From the NCBI RefSeq assembly GCF_030625865.1, contig NZ_DAOUQB010000022.1, forward strand, positions 1 to 52,954: DNA of 52,954 nt, given 5' to 3'. Each line of letters opens with the position of its first letter. Positions within the stretch are counted from its first letter, which is position 1. The stretch comes from Anaerotignum sp. Lineage in GTDB: Bacteria; Bacillota; Clostridia; Lachnospirales; Anaerotignaceae. The position numbers and the translations under genes are program-made. Positions 34,263 through 40,137 of this stretch are shown piece after piece. Under the pieces are notes generated by a model. That model saw only the letters and a program-made list of their open reading frames with translations. It was not told the origin of the DNA and searched no databases.

Positions 34263-34505
34263 TTATTTTATCTCTTGCTCCAGCCCAATAAAAATATCAT
34301 GATTAAAAAACTCTGAAATGGAAATATCCAAGCCATCACAGAGTTTTTTTATTGTGATAACCGATAAATCTTTACGACTTTCTTCCATCATAGAATATAC
34401 AGTTGAAGGAGTTACACCTGCACGATTGGCAAGTTCATTATATTTAATATCATTTTCTTTGCATAGTGTTTGAAAACGTAAAACAATTGCTTCTTTAATT
34501 TTTAT
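34263..34505 (-). CDS. XRE-family HTH regulator with no ordinary start codon
   Basis: 80 residues reading IKIKEAIVLRFQTLCKENDI onward: a Cro/CI-type helix-turn-helix with KYNELANRAGVTPSTVYSMM (about 21-40) and KKLCDGLDISISEFF, a standard XRE ending. TAA and TGA lie immediately upstream in frame, and no ATG, GTG or TTG occurs before the HTH. AGGTGA stands 6 bases before ATA (34505-34503), exactly where ATG would be expected. Either ATA is used as a rare start or one base change has silenced the gene. It is divergent from a broken SLOG-like gene across a palindromic gap. Confidence 0.7.
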   Translation of the reverse strand: MKIKEAIVLRFQTLCKENDIKYNELANRAGVTPSTVYSMMEESRKDLSVITIKKLCDGLDISISEFFNHDIFIGLEQEIK

Positions 34506-34537
34506 AAATTATCACCTCAACATAATTGTAAACATGT

Positions 34538-34559
34538 GTGCGTTCATGCGTATACGCAC
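34538..34559. promoter_or_regulatory. Palindromic operator-like site
   Basis: A perfect GCGTATACGC (34548-34557) nested in outer arms GTGCG (34538-34542) and CGCAC (34555-34559), between the divergent XRE gene and the SLOG remnant. Position and symmetry fit an operator for the XRE repressor; that is inference. Confidence 0.5.
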
Positions 34560-34563
34560 TTGC

Positions 34564-34953
34564 GTATTATTACTAAAGGTGCTTTTTACTGCGATTCAAA
34601 AGGGATAGATCCATTTTATCAGTGGCTTTGCCAGTGGAGTAGATTTATATTTTGCGGATATTGTTGCTGAACTTAAGGAGGAACATATTCTTTTTCTTGA
34701 AGCAGCCTTACTTTATCGTAATCGTATCAATACCAAGGATGTAGAATCTCAACGTTTGCTGGATGAATGTAATGCGATAGGTATTCATTCAGAGAAGTAT
34801 CATCAAAACTGCTATGTTGTGCGTAATCGCTTTATGGTGCAAGCCTCAGATCTTATTATTGCTGTTTATGATGGCAGAGAAAAAGGCGGTACCCTTTTCA
34901 CCATTCGATATACTCAAGCAATGAAAAAAGAAGTGAAAGTTATTATTATATAG
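34564..34953 (+). pseudogene. SLOG/DUF1273-like protein, truncated and interrupted
   Basis: One frame reads LLLKVLFTAIQKG, a TAG stop (34606-34608), then IHFISGFASGVDLYFADIVAEL through RNRFMVQASDLIIAVYDGREKGGTLFTIRYTQAMKKEVKVIII. The GFASGVD loop, RNR-M and GGT-T-RYA-type motifs match SLOG-superfamily (DUF1273/YpsA-like) nucleotide-binding proteins, in which a Tyr usually follows KG; so TAG probably replaced TAC or TAT. The N-terminal strand is missing and no start is seen. An internal ATG at 34756 would give only 65 residues. Confidence 0.7.
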
Positions 34954-35075
34954 TTTTTCATAATGTTGGTATGACCTTTCCCGTATTCCCTTGTTTGGCT
35001 TGTAGTAGCTTTTTGAAAAACTTGTACCCGTGTTATTAAAAAAATTTATGTGTTGATTCACTTAAGTTTTCAATG

Positions 35076-35125
35076 AAAAAGCCCGAATTACCAGGCAAAT
35101 TTTTTACATGGTAATCGGGCTTTTA
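35076..35125. terminator. Bidirectional terminator
   Basis: Arms AAAAAGCCCGAATTACC and GGTAATCGGGCTTTTAT, with a 17-base loop. A and T runs on both sides suit either strand. It lies about 95 bp past the SIMPL gene (minus strand) and 120 bp past the SLOG remnant. Confidence 0.7.
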
Positions 35126-35218
35126 TCTACGAAACTTAAAATAATGAAAGAAATTATTTTAAAAAGCATGTTACATTTTCCGTGGTTTCAAACAATCAAT
35201 ATTTTGGATTTTCGTTTT

Positions 35219-35956
35219 TTAAATTCCATAAGTAGCGGTGATATTTGCGGTAACTTGAATTTGGTCATACTGAATCTCTGTGCCGCTTGTGCTGCTTCCG
35301 CTTCCATAGTCTGCACTGTCTAAGAGAGCCCTTTCTTTAAAATTTGTTGTTTCTTCGTAAGACGCATAGGAAGCATGTTCTTCTACGGTTTGAATTTGCC
35401 CAAGAGGCTTTCCATAAGCAGCAGCAATGGCATTGGCTGAGATAGAGGCATTTTTCACCGCTGCCTGCAAGGCCTGAACATAATATTGGTTCGGATTTTC
35501 CAATGAAAAAATTACACTATTATATCCTGTTGCCCCTGCTTTTAATGCGCCATCAATATATTCTCCAATATAATCAATATCTTTGACAGTTACTTCAAAA
35601 TTTGTGTTTGCTCGATAAGTTGTAATTGTCCTTTTTCCTGTGTTGTCATCATATTGGTACATGGGATATACAGAGGAATAACTTGTAACAATTTTATCTT
35701 TAGATACACCCATTTCTTCTAATTTATCCATCACCTTTTCGCAAATTTTGCTATTTTCCTTTTGTGCCGCTTCTGAAGTTTTGCCGGTGGTTTGAACGGA
35801 GAGGGATACCGTTGCAATATCGGGCTGAACTTTTACAACACCGGTACCGTTGGTGGAGATCGTAGACCCTTCAGCGGCAAAAACGGATGTAGCAGAGCCA
35901 AGAATAAGGACAGTTGCAAGAGAAGTTGTAATTAATAAATTTTTTATTTTTTTCAT
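35219..35956 (-). CDS. SIMPL-domain (DUF541) secreted protein
   Basis: 245 residues from ATG 35956 (AAGGGGAAA upstream; an ATG 18 codons earlier lacks a site). A Sec signal peptide (residues 1-27) has a clear cleavage site VFA-AE. The mature part is a SIMPL/DUF541 domain: ISTNGTGVVKVQPDIATVSL, then KICEKVMDKLEEMGVSKDKIVTSY, and the C-terminal IQVTANITATYGI. SIMPL proteins are periplasmic or secreted oligomers of poorly defined function. Not a lipoprotein. Divergent from the PfkB kinase. Confidence 0.87.
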   Translation of the reverse strand: MKKIKNLLITTSLATVLILGSATSVFAAEGSTISTNGTGVVKVQPDIATVSLSVQTTGKTSEAAQKENSKICEKVMDKLEEMGVSKDKIVTSYSSVYPMYQYDDNTGKRTITTYRANTNFEVTVKDIDYIGEYIDGALKAGATGYNSVIFSLENPNQYYVQALQAAVKNASISANAIAAAYGKPLGQIQTVEEHASYASYEETTNFKERALLDSADYGSGSSTSGTEIQYDQIQVTANITATYGI

Positions 35957-36063
35957 TCTAATTTCCCCTTTCTTTTTTACAGTAATTTTTTCCATTATAT
36001 ATAGACGCAATTTATTTGCTTATAGTTCCCCAAAAAAAGAAAAGATTCGATTTTTGTAATGTT

Positions 36064-36074
36064 TATGCTATACT
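36064..36074 (+). promoter_or_regulatory. Extended -10 promoter of the PfkB kinase gene
   Basis: TATGCTATACT supplies an extended TG motif and -10 TATACT (36069-36074), about 37 bp before the start. There is no good -35. Confidence 0.5.
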
Positions 36075-36110
36075 AGAGGAAGTGAAATTGAGTTAGGAGA
36101 GAGAAATGCT

Positions 36111-37049
36111 ATGAAACAAACGTTGGTGATCGGTTCTTCTGTGGTTGATGTAATCGTAAATATTCCTCATTTACCTGTAACGGGGGAGGATGTGCATATT
36201 TCAAATCAAAGCCGCTCCTTAGGGGGATGTGCATATTTAACTTCGGATATCCTATGTCTTTTTTCTGCGCCTTATAGCCTATGTACTGCTGTTGGGGGTG
36301 GAATTTATGGGAATTTTGTTTTGGAAAAACTAAAAGAACGGGGAGTCACAATTTATGTAAGACGTCCGGAAGGAGAAAATGGCTGTTGCTACTGCATGGT
36401 AGAGGACGGAGGCGAACGAACCTTTATTGTAGACCATGGAATTGAATATACATTCTATGAATCATATTTAGATAACATTGATACGGAATCCATTGACAGC
36501 GTTTACATTTGTGGCTTGGAAGTGGAAGAATACACAGGAATGAATATCATAGAATATCTAAAGAAGCATCCTAAGTATCAAATTTATTTTTCACCCAGTC
36601 CAAGAATTATGAAAATTGATCCCACAAGAATGGGGGAAGTTCTAAAGTTGCATCCCATTGTTCATTTAAACGAAAAAGAATTATTGGAATTTACAAAGGA
36701 AGATATAGTTGAGCAGGGTGCAAGAACAATGTATGACAAAACAAAAAGCCCTGTTATTGTAACGCTTGGAGAGAGAGGTTCTTATTGTTTTGATGGAGAA
36801 AAAGATTGCTATGCACCACCTGTGGAAACAACGGTAGTTGATACCATAGGCGCAGGAGATTCTCATATGGGTGCAGTGATTGCCGCAAGACGATTCGGTT
36901 TAAGTTTTGAAGAAGCCATAGAAGCGGCAAATTATATTTCTGCTGGTGTAGTGGCAAAAGCAGGGGGACTCCTTTCAGAGGAAGATTTTAAAAATGCTTT
37001 TTCTAAGATGCCATTGAAATTGCAAAGCAGGTTTGTTGCAGAGGTATAA
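36111..37049 (+). CDS. PfkB-family carbohydrate kinase
   Basis: A 312-residue ribokinase fold. N-terminal GSSVVDVIVNIPHLPVTGEDV and a glycine pair region (SLGGCAYLTSDIL) begin the sugar site. The C-terminal signature DTIGAGDSHMGAVIAARRFG includes the catalytic Asp of GAGD and the anion hole. The substrate (sugar or nucleoside) is not evident. AGGAGAG lies 9 bases before the ATG. It converges with a PTS IIC-like gene, with a shared terminator. Confidence 0.9.
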   Translation: MKQTLVIGSSVVDVIVNIPHLPVTGEDVHISNQSRSLGGCAYLTSDILCLFSAPYSLCTAVGGGIYGNFVLEKLKERGVTIYVRRPEGENGCCYCMVEDGGERTFIVDHGIEYTFYESYLDNIDTESIDSVYICGLEVEEYTGMNIIEYLKKHPKYQIYFSPSPRIMKIDPTRMGEVLKLHPIVHLNEKELLEFTKEDIVEQGARTMYDKTKSPVIVTLGERGSYCFDGEKDCYAPPVETTVVDTIGAGDSHMGAVIAARRFGLSFEEAIEAANYISAGVVAKAGGLLSEEDFKNAFSKMPLKLQSRFVAEV

Positions 37050-37104
37050 AGGTGGGTATTATTTTTATAGAAAATGAAATTATTTCAAAAAGTGTTGATA
37101 ATTG

Positions 37105-37156
37105 AAAAAAGCCCTATTGTCCGGAAAATAATTTGCCGAACAATACGGGCTTTTGT
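37105..37156. terminator. Bidirectional terminator between convergent genes
   Basis: Arms AAAAAAGCCCTATTGTcCGG and CCGaACAATACGGGCTTTT with a loop of about 12 bases serve both the PfkB gene and the minus-strand permease. It closely resembles the hairpin at 23525-23585. Confidence 0.75.
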
Positions 37157-37204
37157 TTATCATAAAATTATCAAAACCTTGTGAAAAACAAAGAACTTTA
37201 TACA

Positions 37205-38284
37205 TTATAGATTTAATTTTAAATCATTTTCTTTTATCCATCCCATTTTTCTTAGAATATAAGCAAAAATCAAGGTAAACACGGCTGGTAACAAAAAGCA
37301 AATCATTCCCATGCCTAACCAGTCAAAGGCTGTAATTGCTTCTTTTGCGCCTGTGGAAATATCATTTACCCATCCGGTATATAAACCGATTTGTCCTACA
37401 AGTCCACAAGTACCCATACCGGAAGCAACGGCATTACCATTCATTTTCATTTGAAAAAAGCAGGTTGCAATGGGTCCTGTGATTGCAGAAGCAAGGGTAG
37501 GTGGAATCCAAATTTTGGGGTTACGAACGATATTACCCATTTGTAGCATGGATGTACCAATGCCTTGGGCGAATAAGCCGCCCCACTTGTTTTCAGGAAA
37601 ACTCATAACTGCAAAACCAATCATTTGTGCGCAACAACCGGCTAAGGCTGCCCCGCCTGCAAGTCCCGTAAGGCCTAGCGTGGCACAAATGGCGGCACTG
37701 CTGATGGGTAGTGTTAAAGCGATACCAACAATAACGGCAACGATTATTCCCATTAAAAAAGGTCGAAGCTCTGTTGCCCACATAATTGTTTTTCCTACGC
37801 CGTTTGCAACAGCCCCTAAAGAGGGTGCCCACCACATAGATAACAAAACACCTATGATAATGGTTACCGAGGGTGTTACTAAAATGTCAATCTTTGTTTC
37901 TTTTGAAACGGCTTTACCGAATTCTGCGGCAAAGATGGTAACCACAAGTACAGCAAGAGGGCCACCGGGTCCACCTAAGCTGTTTGCGGCCCCGCCTACG
38001 GCAATTAACGAAAAAAGAACCAAAGGGGGACATTTTAGCGCATAACCAATTGCAACTGCCATAGCAGAACCGGTTACACTTTTTGCAAAATTTCCTATTT
38101 CAACTAAAATTTCAATGCCAAGCTGCTGCCCTAAAGTTGAAATAATCGTACCAATCAGTAAAGAAGCAAATAAACCTTGTGCCATCGCTCCTAAGGCTTC
38201 GATTCCGTAGCGTTTTGCGGAAAATTCAATATCCTTTCGTTTAAGAAAAGAACGAAACCCTTGCGATGATTGATTAGTTTCCAT
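37205..38284 (-). CDS. PTS transporter subunit IIC-like membrane protein
   Basis: 359 residues with about nine or ten membrane segments rich in Gly and Ala (LFASLLIGTIISTLG, MAVAIGYALKCPPLVLFSLIAVGGAANS, MGIIVAVIVGIALTLPISSAAICATLGL, MGMICFLLPAVFTLIFAYIL). Length and the GGPGGPLAV / LPISSAAI / FAQGIGTSMLQ signatures fit the PTS_EIIC_2 family. No IIA or IIB domains are fused or adjacent, so whether it couples to the PTS is uncertain. GGGAGG precedes the ATG. Preceding the gene is a 300-bp AT-rich gap toward spoIIID. Confidence 0.82.
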   Translation of the reverse strand: METNQSSQGFRSFLKRKDIEFSAKRYGIEALGAMAQGLFASLLIGTIISTLGQQLGIEILVEIGNFAKSVTGSAMAVAIGYALKCPPLVLFSLIAVGGAANSLGGPGGPLAVLVVTIFAAEFGKAVSKETKIDILVTPSVTIIIGVLLSMWWAPSLGAVANGVGKTIMWATELRPFLMGIIVAVIVGIALTLPISSAAICATLGLTGLAGGAALAGCCAQMIGFAVMSFPENKWGGLFAQGIGTSMLQMGNIVRNPKIWIPPTLASAITGPIATCFFQMKMNGNAVASGMGTCGLVGQIGLYTGWVNDISTGAKEAITAFDWLGMGMICFLLPAVFTLIFAYILRKMGWIKENDLKLNL

Positions 38285-38525
38285 GACAACCTCCCATAGT
38301 AAAGAATTTTTTTAACCACTATTATACTTCTTGTTTTATTAGAATACAATAAAAATTGACAAAAAATTGTTAATCTTCAAAAATTTGTGCTTTTCGTATA
38401 TTGTAAATTTTTTGAGATTCATGTTTTCCGTGAATAGTGTTGACCAAAAGTCAACAAAAAATCAGATTTTTTATTTTGTTTGATGAAAGAAAAATGCCAC
38501 TTCTTTAAGAAATCCACAAAAAGGT

Positions 38526-38555
38526 TCATATATGCAATTGGTGTTCGCATATAAA
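38526..38555 (+). promoter_or_regulatory. Candidate sigma-E promoter of spoIIID
   Basis: A -35-like TCATAT (38526-38531) and -10-like CATATAAA (38548-38555) with 16-bp spacing resemble the mother-cell sigma-E pattern. Match is partial. The upstream gap 38285-38525 shows no other feature. Confidence 0.35.
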
Positions 38556-38588
38556 TAATCCAAGATGATCTCTAGGGGAGTGCTAAGG

Positions 38589-38846
38589 TTGAAAACATAT
38601 ATTGAGGAGAGGGCGGTAGAGGTAGCAAAATTTATGATTCATACAAATGCAACAGTTAGAGAAACGGCAAAAAAATTTGGCATCAGTAAATCAACGGTAC
38701 ATAAGGATATTACTGATCGTGTAGAACGTATTGATCCGGAATTGGCACGGTCTGTTCGCCGTGTGCTTGAGGTAAACAAAGCAGAACGTCATATTAGAGG
38801 CGGCATGGCCACCAAAGAAAAATATCTTCATAAACTAAAAAGATGA
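38589..38846 (+). CDS. spoIIID: Sporulation transcription factor SpoIIID
   Basis: 85 residues from TTG 38589, selected because GGGGAG lies 8 bases upstream and the sequence then begins KTYIEERAVEVAKF as in SpoIIID homologues; an upstream ATG would swallow that site. HTH: TVRETAKKFGISKSTVHKDITDRV. The C-terminal basic region HIRGGMATKEKYLHKLKR is conserved. SpoIIID is the mother-cell regulator in the sigma-E regulon, so the organism very likely forms endospores. Confidence 0.95.
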   Translation: MKTYIEERAVEVAKFMIHTNATVRETAKKFGISKSTVHKDITDRVERIDPELARSVRRVLEVNKAERHIRGGMATKEKYLHKLKR

Positions 38847-38863
38847 AAATAATATGAAAAAAA

Positions 38864-38892
38864 GGCTGACACATTGTTTGTGTCAGCTTTTT
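38864..38892. terminator. Shared terminator of spoIIID and the Crp-type gene
   Basis: An 8-bp stem GCTGACAC / GTGTCAGC with a 7-base loop, T run after it on plus and A run before it. The stop codon of the minus-strand regulator (38885-38883) lies inside the stem. Confidence 0.85.
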
Positions 38893-39542
38893 GGTGTAGA
38901 ATTAATATAGATGTTTTTTCCAGTTACCTTAACAATATGATCCTCTTTCATCTTTTTAAGCTCACGCATCATTGCGCTGCGGTCAATGCAAAGATAATTT
39001 GCCAGAGCCAGAAAAGAGAAGGGTAATTGGAAGAAATTATTACCGGATTTTGCTAGTTGCATTCGAAAATAACATAAAAGCTTATCTCGAATGGTACGGT
39101 GACTTAAAATGTCTACCTTTTCTGTTAAATCCACAATTTTTTTCGACATAAAAGAAAGTAGGTTTTCTATGACAGTGCTGTGGTGGGCACAAGCTTTAGA
39201 GCAACGCTTTGTAATTTGAGATTTATCTACAAAAAGTATTGCGCAATCTTTTTCACATACAACAATAAATTCATCATCGTGTTCAAAAAAGGAAAAGGTA
39301 GCACCAAATATACCGGAATTTTCAATGTATTCCAGCATATCTAAAGAGCCGTCAGCATTTATTCTATTGATGGACACGCATCCGTGGTATAATAGTCCGA
39401 CTTTTTGACAGCCGAGATTATAAACATAAACCGTTTGTTTTTCTTTGAAAAATTTTTTTTGTGCTTCGAAACAAACGATCATTTTTTCAACATCATCAAG
39501 AGAGACACCGTTAAAAATTGGATTTTTTATCAAATTTTCCAT
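38883..39542 (-). CDS. Crp/Fnr-family regulator next to the oxygen-defence genes
   Basis: 219 residues from ATG 39542 (AAGGAG 6 bases upstream). A cyclic-nucleotide-like sensor domain (about 10-130) is followed by a long dimer helix and a winged helix (LPFSFLALANYLCIDRSAMMRELKKMKEDHIVKV). Nine cysteines are present (24, 45, 55, 96, 100, 114, 118, 157, 185), including RCSKACAHH at 113-121. This is not the N-terminal Fnr cluster spacing, and no cAMP-binding motif is obvious. A perfect palindrome lies just upstream. Regulation of itself and of the divergent desulfoferrodoxin-flavodiiron genes is likely (inference). Confidence 0.85.
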   Translation of the reverse strand: MENLIKNPIFNGVSLDDVEKMIVCFEAQKKFFKEKQTVYVYNLGCQKVGLLYHGCVSINRINADGSLDMLEYIENSGIFGATFSFFEHDDEFIVVCEKDCAILFVDKSQITKRCSKACAHHSTVIENLLSFMSKKIVDLTEKVDILSHRTIRDKLLCYFRMQLAKSGNNFFQLPFSFLALANYLCIDRSAMMRELKKMKEDHIVKVTGKNIYINSTPKS

Positions 39543-39556
39543 AAAAAACTCCTTAT

Positions 39557-39572
39557 TGTTGCATATGCAACA
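39557..39572. promoter_or_regulatory. Crp/Fnr-type operator palindrome
   Basis: TGTTGCATATGCAACA is a perfect 16-bp palindrome of Crp/Fnr half-site form (TGTTG-N6-CAACA). It lies 15 bp before the regulator's ATG, next to its ribosome site, and about 110 bp before desulfoferrodoxin. A -10 TATAAT at 39653-39658 without a good -35 suggests that promoter may need an activator. Confidence 0.7.
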
Positions 39573-39681
39573 GATTATTTTTTGTGAATATGCTATCATA
39601 AATTTACAGAAAAGTCAAAGGTTTAAATTATAGGGTAACAAGTAAATAATAATATAATTACATTATGAAGGAGGAAAATTT

Positions 39682-40062
39682 ATGAGACCAAAATTTTTTA
39701 GATGTAATCACTGTCACAACATTATTCTTAAGGTAGAAGACTCAGGTGTACCTGTTGTCTGTTGTGGAGAGAAAATGGAAGAATTGAAAGCAAATACTAC
39801 AGATGCTGCTACAGAAAAGCATGTTCCTGTTGTAACCGTTGAAGGCAATAAAGTAAAGGTTGTTGTTGGTAGCGTTGCACATCCTATGGTAGAAGAGCAT
39901 CACATTGCTTGGATTTATTTAGAAACAACAAAGGGCGGACAGTTGAAGTATTTGGATCATACAGGCGCGCCTGAAGCTGAATTTGCATTGGCAGATGATG
40001 AAAAATTTGTTGCTGCGTACGAATACTGTAATTTACACGGTCTTTGGAAGTACGAAGCTTAA
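39682..40062 (+). CDS. dfx: Desulfoferrodoxin (superoxide reductase)
   Basis: 126 residues with both iron centres. The N-terminal desulforedoxin site has Cys8, Cys11, Cys27, Cys28 (CNHC and CC). The catalytic SOR site has His47, His67, His73, Cys116 and His119 (AHPM, EEHHIAW, YCNLHGLW). It reduces superoxide to peroxide in the cytoplasm without making oxygen. GAAGGAGG lies 8 bases before the ATG. The flavodiiron fusion follows at 75 bp beyond a terminator. Confidence 0.97.
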   Translation: MRPKFFRCNHCHNIILKVEDSGVPVVCCGEKMEELKANTTDAATEKHVPVVTVEGNKVKVVVGSVAHPMVEEHHIAWIYLETTKGGQLKYLDHTGAPEAEFALADDEKFVAAYEYCNLHGLWKYEA

Positions 40063-40074
40063 TAAACACACCTA

Positions 40075-40104
40075 CAAAGGCCGGTTTTTACCGGTCTTTG
40101 TTTG
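40075..40104 (+). terminator. Terminator between desulfoferrodoxin and the flavodiiron gene
   Basis: Stem CAAAGgCCGG / CCGGtCTTTG with loop TTTTTA and a TTTG tail. It would limit, not necessarily abolish, read-through into 40138. Confidence 0.65.
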
Positions 40105-40137
40105 TTTCAACAGGGATTGAGAAGGAGGGAGTTTTAA

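Noticed and set aside
37470-38045. 191-residue plus-strand frame opposite the PTS IIC-like gene
   Set aside because: It is antisense to a membrane-protein gene with clear helices and has no ribosome site; it is an artefact of Gly/Ala-rich codons.
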